This document shows, piece after piece, positions 50,941-59,438 of a stretch of DNA of 64,000 nucleotides (the stretch's first letter is position 1; every line of letters starts with the position of its first letter). The DNA is from Stakelama pacifica (lineage in GTDB: Bacteria > Pseudomonadota > Alphaproteobacteria > Sphingomonadales > Sphingomonadaceae): the NCBI RefSeq assembly GCF_004361835.1, contig NZ_SNWD01000008.1:62001-126000 (forward strand), read 5' to 3'. The notes below the pieces were generated by a model that was not told where the DNA came from, did no database searches, and was given only the letters and a program-made list of their open reading frames with translations. The position numbers and the translations under genes were made by a program.

Positions 50941-51609
50941 TCAATCTTTGATCATGGTGCCGATAAGCGAACCGAACGGATAGGTTGCACCGGCGGCGCC
51001 CTTTAGCATCACCGATTTGCCGTCGAGCATCGCTTCGTCGATGCGCGCATTTGCATGGACGCTGACCGGGACCGAGCCGCCCGAATTATCGGTCGCCTTT
51101 ACGGAAAGCATGTACAACCCCTCAGCTGCGGTGCCGCCATCGGCAAGTTTCCCATCCCATTGGATCGTCCCGCTCGCCTTGTCCAGAGGCCAGGCAGCGA
51201 CTGCGTTGCCCTTTGCGTCCAGCACGGTTGCGACCATTTCGGTGGGTGCGCCCGTGGCCGCATAGCTCCAGCTCGCCGGGGCGCCGTCGGAAAATCCTGC
51301 GATTTCACTATCGAAGGCACCGGTCTTGCCGACCAGCGAAGATGCCGAAACCAGATCCTGACCGGTCATTTTGGCCAGAATGTCGTTCAGCGCGCCGGTT
51401 TGCTGGATCGATTGTTCGACCTGAGAAAATTGCACCAGCTGCTGCGTATATTGCGACGTGTCCATCGGATTGAGCGGATCCTGATTCTGCATCTGGGTGG
51501 TCAGCAGCTTCAGGAACATGGTCTTGTCGGACAACAGCTTGTCCATCGACGCATTGCTCTTCGTGTCGGTCGCCGTGGGGGTCGGCGTGGTGCTGGTAAC
51601 AGTGGTCAT
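50941..51609 (-). CDS. flgD: Hook capping protein FlgD
   Basis: A 222-residue scaffold for hook polymerisation. The N-terminus 'FLKLLTTQMQNQDPLNPMDT' and 'SQYTQQLVQFSQVEQSIQQ' are the FlgD signature, followed by a beta-rich FlgD_ig/tudor part ('GTIQWDGKLADGGTAAEGLY'). Between fliK and the GGDEF/EAL gene. Confidence 0.95.
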   Translation of the reverse strand: MTTVTSTTPTPTATDTKSNASMDKLLSDKTMFLKLLTTQMQNQDPLNPMDTSQYTQQLVQFSQVEQSIQQTGALNDILAKMTGQDLVSASSLVGKTGAFDSEIAGFSDGAPASWSYAATGAPTEMVATVLDAKGNAVAAWPLDKASGTIQWDGKLADGGTAAEGLYMLSVKATDNSGGSVPVSVHANARIDEAMLDGKSVMLKGAAGATYPFGSLIGTMIKD

Positions 51610-51618
51610 AGTGCTTCC

Positions 51619-53190
51619 TTATGCGAGCAGGTCGACCCTGCCCGAAGCGATGCCGAGCGATTGCATCTGCGAGGCGAGGAGCGGATCATTGATATCGTCG
51701 GATGCGGTTCCGGCGCTGTGGAACGGGGTGTGGCGACCCTGTCCGCTGCCCTGTTGTCCGCCCCATGCGGCATTTTGCTGGCCGCCCGAGAATGCGCCGC
51801 CGCCGTCGAAGCGGAAGCCCTGCGCATCGGTGCGCACGCCCGCATCGTTCAGCGTACGGACCAGCGTGTCAGTGTCGCGGCGGATCAGGTCGAGCGTGTG
51901 ATGATGGTCGGCGGAAATGCGCGCAGTCATCATGCCCTTGTCATCCATCGCCAGCCGCACCTCGATCTTGCCGAGATGACCGGGATCGAGCCGCAGCGTC
52001 ACGACCTGATCGCCCTTGTCATTGGCGTGGCGCGATAAAGCGATGCCCATATCCTGCCCGAGCGAGGATGCGCGCACCACCTGATCCTGCGGCTGAGCGG
52101 GGACGGGCTGGGCGGCGGTCTTCATATCGGCCGGGCGCGGCGCATCGGGACCGTTCGGAGCGCGGGCAAGATCGAGCGCCGCCGAAAAATCGCGCGGAGT
52201 CGCCGCGTCGCGCTGGGCGGATGCAGTCTTGTCGTTGGGGGCGGCGTCCTTGCCTTCCACCTTCGTCGAGGAGGCAAGCTTTTCGAAGGATTTCCCGACA
52301 GTATCGTCCTGCTTCGTGCCGGGTTCGACGGCTGCGGGTTCGCCATCGCCCGTGCGCACCACGAGCGAAGGTGCGACCGCCGCTGTGGCTTTCGGCGCCT
52401 TATCGGCCGATTTGCCGTCGCTTGCGGCTGCGGGCGTGTTTACACCCGCTGCGGCCACTACGGTCGCGACCATCGGCTGAACGGGAGCAACGGCGGCAAG
52501 GATCGGTGCATCTTCCGCTTTGGCCGACTTCGTGTCGCGTCTGGCGGTCTCGGTTTCGGCATTCGGCCTGGATGCGACGACCGGCGCTGCCGGAACGGCA
52601 GCGTCGTCGTTCGCTTTCGCCGCGTTCTGCGCAGCCGCCTGCGCCTGCATATCTGCGGGCAGGACCTTTGCCGGCATCGGCGCATCGGTCGTTTCGGCGA
52701 GCTTCGGCTTCCCCGGTTTGCCCGGCGCAGCGGCGGGCGGTGTTACGGCCCCCTCTGCGGTTTGCGGAGCAGCGGCGATCGGCATGTCCGGCAGCGCCGC
52801 TTCGGGCGCGGCTGGAGATACGGCTTCGGTTTCGGCGGTGCCCGCAGGGGTAGTCGTCCCGGCATCCGCCGAAACCGTCTGCGGCACGGCGTTTTGCGGC
52901 GCTGCGGCCTGCACCGTGCCGGACATTGCGGCGGCGTCGGTGAGCGGCTGGCCGATCAGCATCGACAGCACCGGACCGGCCTGTGCGGATGCCTGTCCTC
53001 CGGCCTGAGCTCCTGTTCCGGCCGTAGCTATACCCGGCGGGGTAAGCGCCGTACCGCCGAGCAGGGCTGCGAATCCGGCATCGTCGCCGCTTGTCGGGGC
53101 GGCGGAACCGGTGCTTGCGGCGGGCGCACCTTGGGCGCCGACGAGCGAAATAGGCTGCATATTATGCATGATAGGCGGCTTTGGGGCCAT
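51619..53190 (-). CDS. fliK: Hook-length control protein FliK
   Basis: A 523-residue protein: a long Ala/Pro/Thr-rich, low-complexity ruler region (~1-390) and the conserved C-terminal Flg_hook domain 'DQVVTLRLDPGHLGKIEVRL' / 'MTARISADHHHTLDLIRRDT'. It measures the hook and triggers the FlhB switch. It lies between flhA and flgD with short gaps; AAGGAG precedes the first ATG, though an internal ATG seven codons in is possible. Confidence 0.93.
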   Translation of the reverse strand: MAPKPPIMHNMQPISLVGAQGAPAASTGSAAPTSGDDAGFAALLGGTALTPPGIATAGTGAQAGGQASAQAGPVLSMLIGQPLTDAAAMSGTVQAAAPQNAVPQTVSADAGTTTPAGTAETEAVSPAAPEAALPDMPIAAAPQTAEGAVTPPAAAPGKPGKPKLAETTDAPMPAKVLPADMQAQAAAQNAAKANDDAAVPAAPVVASRPNAETETARRDTKSAKAEDAPILAAVAPVQPMVATVVAAAGVNTPAAASDGKSADKAPKATAAVAPSLVVRTGDGEPAAVEPGTKQDDTVGKSFEKLASSTKVEGKDAAPNDKTASAQRDAATPRDFSAALDLARAPNGPDAPRPADMKTAAQPVPAQPQDQVVRASSLGQDMGIALSRHANDKGDQVVTLRLDPGHLGKIEVRLAMDDKGMMTARISADHHHTLDLIRRDTDTLVRTLNDAGVRTDAQGFRFDGGGAFSGGQQNAAWGGQQGSGQGRHTPFHSAGTASDDINDPLLASQMQSLGIASGRVDLLA

Positions 53191-53203
53191 CCGGTCGCGC
53201 TCC

Positions 53204-55285
53204 TTATCCTATCGAACCCAGCGCGCGCACCCGGGCGCGCGAATGGATTTCATTCTGTGACAACACCACCGTGGCCGGACGGACACGTTCGATGACCGAA
53301 CGGACAAAGGGGCGGATCGTCGGATTGGTCAGCAGGCAGGGAATTTCGCCTTCGCCCGCCAGCCGGTCATAGGTGTCGCGCACCGAGCTGATGAACCCCT
53401 GAAGCGCGGACGGCGCCATCGCAAGCTGCCGGTCATCGCCCTGGCCGATAATGCTTTCGGCAAAGGCGGTGTCCCATTCGGTCGACAAAGTAACGATCGG
53501 GATCGATCCTTCGCGCGCCTGCTGCGCCGAAATCTGGCGGGCAAGCCGCGCGCGGACATGTTCGGTGATCTGCGTCAGATTCTGCGTGACGGGCGAAGCT
53601 TCGGCAATGCCTTCGAGGATCGTCGGGATATCGCGGATCGAAACGCCCTCGGCCAGCAGGTTCTGCAGAATGCGCTGAACGCCCGAAATCGAAATGCGCG
53701 ACGGGATGATATCGCCGACCAGTTTCGCCGAGTCGGTATGCACTTCGTTCAGCAGCTTCTGAACCTCGGTATAGCTCAGCATGTCCGCGATATTGTCCTT
53801 CACCAGTTCGGTGAGATGCGTGGTGATGATCGTGCCCGCATCGACCACGGTGAGGCCCCGGAAGCTCGCTTCCTCGCGCAGCTCGCGATCAATCCACAAA
53901 GCGGGCAGGTTGAACACGGGTTCGCGCGTCGCTTCGCCCGGAATGCCGACCGGGCCGCCGCCGGGATTGATGACCATCAGCCGGTCAAGGCGGATTTCGC
54001 CGCGTGCCGCCTCGGTCTCCTTGATCGAAATGATATATTCGTTCGCCTTCAGCGCCATATTGTCGAGGATGCGGACCGAGGGCAGGACGAAGCCATATTC
54101 GGTCGCCATCTGACGGCGCAGCGCACGCACCTGATCGTCGAGGCGCGGTTCGCGGCTCGAATCGTTGATGATCGGGAGGAGGCCATAGCCGATCTCGATC
54201 CGCACCGCGTCGATGGCGAGCGTGCGCGAGATCGGTTCCTCTGCATTTTCGGCGGCTTCGGCCTCTGCGGTCTGCGCTGCGCGGCGTTCGCGCTGTTCGC
54301 GTTCTGCGTTCAGCTTGGAGAGCTTCCAGGCGGCATAGCCCGAGGCTCCTGCAAAGGCGGCGAAGGGAATGAAGGGAAGGCCGGGCATCAGCGCCAGCGC
54401 GCCCATCAGCACCGCGACCATGCCGAACGCCTTGGGGAAGCGGAACAGCTGTTCGCCGAGCGCCGTGCCCGCCTTGCCCGCGACGCTGCCCTTCGACACC
54501 AGCAGGCCCGCTGCGGTCGACACGATCAGCGCCGGGATCTGGCTGACCAGACCGTCGCCGACGGTCAGCAGCGTATAGCTCTGAAACGCCTGACCGAAGG
54601 GCACGCCGTGAATGGCGACGCCCATGATCAGGCCGACAATGACGTTGATCGCGGTGATGAGCAGGCCAGCGACCGCATCGCCCTTCACGAACTTGGACGC
54701 ACCGTCCATCGCGCCGTAAAAGCCGCTTTCGGCCTCGACCTCCTGACGGCGTTCCTTTGCCTGTTGCTCGTTGATCATGCCCGCCGACAGATCGGCGTCG
54801 ATTGCCATCTGCTTGCCGGGCATGGAGTCAAGGCTGAAGCGCGCGGCGACTTCGGCGATACGGCCGGCACCCTTGGTGATGACGACGAAGTTGATGACCA
54901 CCAGAATTGCGAAGATCGTAAGACCGATCACCGTCTGACCGCCGATCAGAAATTCGCCGAACGCACCGATAACGCCGCCCGCTGCCTCCGGCCCCTCGTG
55001 CCCGTGGCCGAGGATAAGTCGGGTTGAGGCGAGGTTGAGGCCGAGGCGAAGCATGGTCGCGACGAGCAGAATCGTCGGAAAGGCGGAAAGCTGAAGCGGC
55101 TTTTCGATGAACAATGCGGTCATCAGGATCATCACCGAAAAGGTGATGGACAGGGCAAGGCCAAGGTCCAGCATCCATGCCGGCATCGGCAGGATCAGCA
55201 TCGCGATGATGCCGATCACGCCGATCGCCAGCGCCATGTCGCGATTGTCGCCGATGCGACCGAGGATTTGAGTCAGCTTTTCCAT
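53204..55285 (-). CDS. flhA: Flagellar export gate protein FlhA
   Basis: A 693-residue export gate subunit. The N-terminal half has about eight membrane helices and the FHIPEP loop 'RFSLDSMPGKQMAIDADLSA' / 'EESGFYGAMDGASKFVKGDA'-type segment (here AESGFYGAMDGASKFVKGDA). The C-terminal half is the cytoplasmic substrate-docking ring ('VRILDNMALKANEYIISIKE'). It follows flbD after three bases. Confidence 0.97.
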   Translation of the reverse strand: MEKLTQILGRIGDNRDMALAIGVIGIIAMLILPMPAWMLDLGLALSITFSVMILMTALFIEKPLQLSAFPTILLVATMLRLGLNLASTRLILGHGHEGPEAAGGVIGAFGEFLIGGQTVIGLTIFAILVVINFVVITKGAGRIAEVAARFSLDSMPGKQMAIDADLSAGMINEQQAKERRQEVEAESGFYGAMDGASKFVKGDAVAGLLITAINVIVGLIMGVAIHGVPFGQAFQSYTLLTVGDGLVSQIPALIVSTAAGLLVSKGSVAGKAGTALGEQLFRFPKAFGMVAVLMGALALMPGLPFIPFAAFAGASGYAAWKLSKLNAEREQRERRAAQTAEAEAAENAEEPISRTLAIDAVRIEIGYGLLPIINDSSREPRLDDQVRALRRQMATEYGFVLPSVRILDNMALKANEYIISIKETEAARGEIRLDRLMVINPGGGPVGIPGEATREPVFNLPALWIDRELREEASFRGLTVVDAGTIITTHLTELVKDNIADMLSYTEVQKLLNEVHTDSAKLVGDIIPSRISISGVQRILQNLLAEGVSIRDIPTILEGIAEASPVTQNLTQITEHVRARLARQISAQQAREGSIPIVTLSTEWDTAFAESIIGQGDDRQLAMAPSALQGFISSVRDTYDRLAGEGEIPCLLTNPTIRPFVRSVIERVRPATVVLSQNEIHSRARVRALGSIG

Positions 55286-55288
55286 GTT

Positions 55289-56581
55289 TTACGCCGCAGG
55301 AATGGTGGAAATACCGGCTTCGACAAAGGCCTTCAGCTTGTTGCGCATGGTGCGCACCGAAATGCCGAGGATCTGCGAGGCAGAGGTGCGGTTGCCGTTG
55401 CACCGCTCCAGAGTCTGGAGGATCAGCGCGCGTTCGACTTCCTCGACCGTGCGACCTACCAGCGCTTCGACGGTCGCTTCGGAATTGCCTTCCACCGACC
55501 GGATGCGTGATCCGTCGGCAAGCACGATCGACTCCGCATCGATGCCTCCGTTGTGCGCGAGCAGCACGGCGCGGTGCATTGCTTCCTGAAGCTCCGCCAC
55601 ATTGCCCGGCCATTCATAGCCCTGAATCAGCCGCAGCGCTTCGGGGGCGATTGCGGGAACCGCACGGCTTTCCATCGCGGCAAAGCGGGCGACGAAGGTT
55701 TCGGCGAGCAGTGCGATATCGTTGCCGCGATCGCGCAGCGGCGGGATGGTGATGCTGGCCAGCGCGAAGCGGGCGAGCAGATCGGCGCGGAAGCGTCCGG
55801 CCTCGACCAGCGCGCCGAGGTCGCGCGAATTGCTGGCGATCAGGCGCGGTGCACCCGGCTCATCGATCGCGCTGAGCACCCGGTGCTGGAGCAAGGGCGG
55901 AAGCTGATCGATGTCGCGAAGGAACAGCGTCCCGCCGCGCGCCGTGGTGAAGGCCCCCCGTCGGTCCGCACGCGCGCCGGGAAAATCCCCCGCCTCATGG
56001 CCGAACAGTTCGGAGGCGAGAATGTCAGGCGCAACGCCGCCGCATTCGACGCTGTGGAAGCAGCCGCCATTGGATGCGGCATGGACCATATGCGCCACGC
56101 TCTGCTTGCCGGTTCCGCGTTCGCCCGAAATCAGGATCGGGGCATGCGCCGGTCCCATGGCACGGGCAAAGGAAAGCGCGCGGGTGAAATTCTGCGCTTC
56201 GCCGATCAGTGTGACTTCGGGCAGCACCGCGATCTGGCGGATCGCTGCAGCGATCAGTTCGCGGTCGGGGGGAAGGGGGACATAGTCGACGGCACCGGCC
56301 CGGATCGCTGCGACCGCGCGTTCGGCCGATGCATCTATGCCGCAGGCAAGCACGGGCACGCCGAAGCGTTCCTGAGTCAGATCGGCCAGAAAGCCCGGAA
56401 CGTCGGTTTCGACGTCGATCATGACCATGCCTGCGCCGCTGTCACGCAGCGCGCACAGCGCATCAGCGGGGGTGTCGGCAAGGCGAACCTCGGCACCCGC
56501 CCCGCGCGCCATTTCGGCTGCTTCGCGGAACGGGCCGCCCTTTGGCCCGACGAGCAACATCCTGACGATGGTGCCGTTCAT
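55289..56581 (-). CDS. flbD: FlbD, flagellar NtrC-family regulator with degenerate AAA+ motifs
   Basis: A 430-residue FlbD homologue. The N-terminal receiver-like domain (~1-115) lacks the paired acidic residues but keeps an Asp at 56, as in FlbD proteins not controlled by phosphorylation. The AAA+ domain (~125-350) has Walker A GERGTGK (153-159). The sigma-54-contact loop GAFTGA is replaced by GDFPGA (198-203), and the Walker B Asp-Glu is replaced by Arg-Asp (222-223; GGTLFLRDI). A Fis-type HTH ('RTSASQILGISVRTMRNKLK') ends the protein. Between fliN and flhA; FliX (9.4 kb) is the expected partner. Confidence 0.9.
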   Translation of the reverse strand: MNGTIVRMLLVGPKGGPFREAAEMARGAGAEVRLADTPADALCALRDSGAGMVMIDVETDVPGFLADLTQERFGVPVLACGIDASAERAVAAIRAGAVDYVPLPPDRELIAAAIRQIAVLPEVTLIGEAQNFTRALSFARAMGPAHAPILISGERGTGKQSVAHMVHAASNGGCFHSVECGGVAPDILASELFGHEAGDFPGARADRRGAFTTARGGTLFLRDIDQLPPLLQHRVLSAIDEPGAPRLIASNSRDLGALVEAGRFRADLLARFALASITIPPLRDRGNDIALLAETFVARFAAMESRAVPAIAPEALRLIQGYEWPGNVAELQEAMHRAVLLAHNGGIDAESIVLADGSRIRSVEGNSEATVEALVGRTVEEVERALILQTLERCNGNRTSASQILGISVRTMRNKLKAFVEAGISTIPAA

Positions 56582-56583
56582 TC

Positions 56584-56997
56584 TCAACGATCCGGCCGAA
56601 CGATTTCGGTGAGCGTCACGCCCAGCGCCTGGTCAATCATGACCACTTCGCCGCGTGCCACCAGCCGGTTGTTGACGAACACATCGACGGGTTCGCCGAC
56701 GCGGCGGTCGAGTTCGACCACCATGCCCGAATGCAGGCGAAGCAGATCGCCGACCGGCATTTTCGCGCGGCCAAGCACCGCCTGAACCTTTACCGGTACG
56801 TCATGCACGGCGGCCAGCGCACCGGGCGCGTCGCCCGGCGTATCCGTTGCGGGATTGCCGAATTCCTCAAAAGAAGGGGCTTCGTTCGCGACCATCGCCA
56901 TATGCTCGTCGGTCTGGGGTTGGGACTGGGTGGCATCTGCTTCGGGTTCCGGCGAGAAACCGGGGGTTTCGCTCGAGATGTCCATCGGGCTCTCCAT
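56584..56997 (-). CDS. fliN: Flagellar motor switch protein FliN
   Basis: A 137-residue FliN with an acidic/Pro-rich N-terminal ~60 residues and a SpoA domain 'VHDVPVKVQAVLGRAKMPVG', 'LRLHSGMVVELDRRVGEPVD', 'VFVNNRLVARGEVVMIDQAL'. The ATG at 56997 shares one base with the fliF stop (TAATG). This longer form sits between fliF and flbD; a second, domain-only FliN is at 12843-13082. Confidence 0.93.
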   Translation of the reverse strand: MESPMDISSETPGFSPEPEADATQSQPQTDEHMAMVANEAPSFEEFGNPATDTPGDAPGALAAVHDVPVKVQAVLGRAKMPVGDLLRLHSGMVVELDRRVGEPVDVFVNNRLVARGEVVMIDQALGVTLTEIVRPDR

Positions 56998-58604
56998 TAT
57001 GCGTTCATCCATTGGCGCAGCACTGCTGCGGCTTCAGGGGGACTGTTGGTGACCATGTCGCCGATCCGTTTGATTGCGGATGCCTTGATCCGGCCGTCGA
57101 CCTGGGCGAGGGCGATATCGTGGTCCAGCATCGGCACATCGCCATTCTGGCGGGCTTCCAGCTGTTGCAGCGCCTCGGGATCACCTTCGGCCGCCTGATC
57201 GGCGAGTGCCAGCATTTCGGCCTGTTCGTCCGCTGAGAGCAGCTCCGGCGTCGGTTCGGCCTGTGCTTCGCCCGGCATCAGGCGCGGCTTCAGCATCCGC
57301 AGCGCCACCAGTCCGACCGCGGCGACGATCAGCAGCTTGATGACGCCCGTCACCTGATCGCTGGTGAGGAAGGCCCACCATGCCTCGCTCGGGTCGACAA
57401 GGTCGGCGGGCGCGCTGAACGGCATGCTTTCGATCACGACGCTGTCGCCGCGCTCCGCATCGGCGCCCACGGCATTCTCGACCAGTCGGGTAAGCCGCTG
57501 AATCTTTGCCTCAGGCAGACCCTTTTCGCCGCCATCGACCATCACCGCGACGCTGAGGCGCGTAACCTTGCCCGGGCCGCGATCGACGATGCTGTGCTTC
57601 AGCGAATTGGCGAACGTGGTGTCTTCGGACGTTTCGTTCTGCGCCGACTGGCTCTTGTCGCCCGGCACCGGGGGCTGATCCTGCGTTTCGGGAAGCTCGT
57701 TGCCGACGCTGACGGTCTGGTTCGCCTGCTGTTCGTTGCTCTGATTGTTGCTTTCGACCGTCACCTGATGCGCGATGACCTGCGTATCGGGGTCATAGAC
57801 ATTGCTTTCCTCCCGCGTACGGTCGCGATCGATCTGCGCGGCGACTTCGGCGCGGACCTTGCCCTGACCGACGATCGGTTCGAGCAGCGCGACGATCTGG
57901 TCGCGAAGCTTGCCTTCGACCTGCAGCTGGCGTTCATCGGCATCGCTGCTTCCCGCCGTTCCGGCTTCACCGGCACGGGCGAGCAGCGCACCGCTCTGAT
58001 CGACGATCGACACCGAGTCAGGCGAAAGATCGGGAACGGCGGAGGATACGAGATAGCGGATCGCATTCACCGTTTCGGACGGCAGGCGTCCGCGCGTCTT
58101 CACTGTCACCGACGCACTTGCCGGTCGTTCTTCGGACGCGAAGATGGCGCGTTCGGGCATCACCAGATGGACGCGTGCGGCCGATATCTGATCGAGGCTC
58201 TGGATCGATTTGACCAGCTCGCCCTCGATTGCGCGGGTTTCGTTGAGCTTGGCGCGGCTGGAGGAAACGCCGAACGGCTGCTCCTCGTCCAGCACCTCAT
58301 ATCCGATCTTTCCGCCGAGCTGTTCGCCGGCCATCGCCATGCGAAGTTCGGCCAGCTTGTCCTGCGGCGCCATGATGGCGGTGCCGTCGGCGGACAGTTC
58401 GAACGGAACGTTCTGCGCCTTCAGCTTTTCGGTGATGGATGCGGCCGATCCGGGGTCGAGATCGGTGTATAGATACCCCATGGTGGTGTCTTCGCCGCGC
58501 AGTGCGACGGCGGCCAGTGCCAGCAGAAGGACTGCCGCCACCCCGCCCATGATCATCAGCCGCTTGGGCCCCAACTGGGCGACAAGATTGCGTAGCTGCT
58601 CCAA
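56997..58604 (-). CDS. fliF: Flagellar MS-ring protein FliF
   Basis: A 535-residue MS-ring protein from a TTG at 58604 with AGGGA eight bases upstream. It has two membrane segments (~18-37 and ~435-455), 'LYTDLDPGSAASITEKLKAQ', 'GYEVLDEEQPFGVSSSRAKL', 'ISAARVHLVMPERAIFASEE' and 'SNQSNEQQANQTVSVGNELP'. The longer frame to 58730 would run through promoter elements and was rejected. First gene of the longest structural operon (fliF-fliN-flbD-flhA-fliK-flgD-GGDEF/EAL). Confidence 0.95.
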   Translation of the reverse strand: MEQLRNLVAQLGPKRLMIMGGVAAVLLLALAAVALRGEDTTMGYLYTDLDPGSAASITEKLKAQNVPFELSADGTAIMAPQDKLAELRMAMAGEQLGGKIGYEVLDEEQPFGVSSSRAKLNETRAIEGELVKSIQSLDQISAARVHLVMPERAIFASEERPASASVTVKTRGRLPSETVNAIRYLVSSAVPDLSPDSVSIVDQSGALLARAGEAGTAGSSDADERQLQVEGKLRDQIVALLEPIVGQGKVRAEVAAQIDRDRTREESNVYDPDTQVIAHQVTVESNNQSNEQQANQTVSVGNELPETQDQPPVPGDKSQSAQNETSEDTTFANSLKHSIVDRGPGKVTRLSVAVMVDGGEKGLPEAKIQRLTRLVENAVGADAERGDSVVIESMPFSAPADLVDPSEAWWAFLTSDQVTGVIKLLIVAAVGLVALRMLKPRLMPGEAQAEPTPELLSADEQAEMLALADQAAEGDPEALQQLEARQNGDVPMLDHDIALAQVDGRIKASAIKRIGDMVTNSPPEAAAVLRQWMNA

Positions 58605-58658
58605 AATCGCGATCCCTGGTTCAAACTCGGGACGGCGCGTGGCGTCCCCTGTGTATGA

Positions 58659-58709
58659 ACTATAGAAGGGAGTGCAGGAGGCAGGTTTTGCCGGTAGGAA
58701 AAATTTGCC
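58659..58709 (-). promoter_or_regulatory. fliF promoter with paired AT-core palindromes
   Basis: On the minus strand a CTATAGT box (58659-58665) is preceded by GGCAAAACCTGCC (58680-58692) and GGCAAATTTTTCC (58697-58709), spaced by four bases exactly as in the flbT/flgE region. The stretch TGCACTCCCTTCTATAGT resembles TGCTCACTCTCCTATAAT upstream of fliL. Confidence 0.6.
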
Positions 58710-58728
58710 GCCCCGAAGCCGGGGCGGC
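58697..58728 (-). terminator. fliG-fliH terminator overlapping the fliF control region
   Basis: A nine-bp stem GCCGCCCCG / CGGGGCGGC (58707-58715 and 58720-58728) with a four-base loop, followed on the minus strand by AAATTTTTCC. The T-tract is itself the distal half of the palindrome pair at the fliF promoter. Confidence 0.8.
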
Positions 58729-58750
58729 ACGTTGCATCAGGCAATAAGGA

Positions 58751-59425
58751 TCAGTTCGGGCGGCCGGGTGCCGCCATCATCAGCCCTTCCAGCTCTTCGC
58801 GAACCGCCGCTTCGCGCGCGGCGCGATCGACCATCAGGCCGCCCTCATCCCATTCGATCCGCGCATCGCCGGGCGAAAGCGACGGATCGGGCGTGACGTG
58901 CAGGTTGAGCCGCCGGCGATCACCGGCCTGTCGGCGGGCGATACGCTCGGCAATATCCGTCTCCAGATCGGGATGGATGCGGATCGTAAGTTCGGTGCCG
59001 CGCGCGACCTGCGCCAGCGCGCGGCCGATCGCATCGTCGATCGCATTTACAGGCTGATCGGTGATCGCCCGTCCTGCGATATGACCCGCCGCAGCGAGCG
59101 CCAGCTCTGCTGCATCGCGGGTCAGCTCGGCGCGGGTGGTGTCGAGCGTTCCGCCGATCGATTCCAGATCGGCCTGAATCGCATCCACCGCTGAAAGCAG
59201 CGCTGCTTCGCGCTCATTGCGTGCCTGTGCCAGCCCTGCCTCGAACCCGTCGACACGGGCGCGGGCGAGTTCGGTATGATGATCTTCGCGCATCCGGCTG
59301 AGTTCCGCGCGGAGCGTTTCGATTTCGATCGACATCGCTTCGGGCGCTTCGGCCGGACGTGCGGCGGGCGCGTCGACAAAGACCCGGTCAAAGGCGAAGG
59401 GGCGGGTGTGAAAGGACATTTCCAT
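58751..59425 (-). CDS. fliH: Flagellar export regulator FliH
   Basis: A 224-residue protein after fliG: a short N-terminus 'FHTRPFAFDRVFVDAPAARP', a coiled coil ('RAELSRMREDHHTELARARV') and the V-ATPase-E-like C-terminus ('INAIDDAIGRALAQV'-type segment, 'IRIHPDLETDIAERIARRQA', 'RIEWDEGGLMVDRAAREAAV'). It regulates the FliI ATPase. Two ATGs (59425, 59419) are possible; the first has AGGA ten bases upstream. Confidence 0.88.
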   Translation of the reverse strand: MEMSFHTRPFAFDRVFVDAPAARPAEAPEAMSIEIETLRAELSRMREDHHTELARARVDGFEAGLAQARNEREAALLSAVDAIQADLESIGGTLDTTRAELTRDAAELALAAAGHIAGRAITDQPVNAIDDAIGRALAQVARGTELTIRIHPDLETDIAERIARRQAGDRRRLNLHVTPDPSLSPGDARIEWDEGGLMVDRAAREAAVREELEGLMMAAPGRPN

Positions 59426-59438
59426 ATCGAATTGATCC

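Noticed and set aside
58605-58730. N-terminal extension of FliF to an ATG at 58730.
   Set aside because: It would translate the promoter box and palindromes, and family length and a good Shine-Dalgarno support the TTG at 58604.
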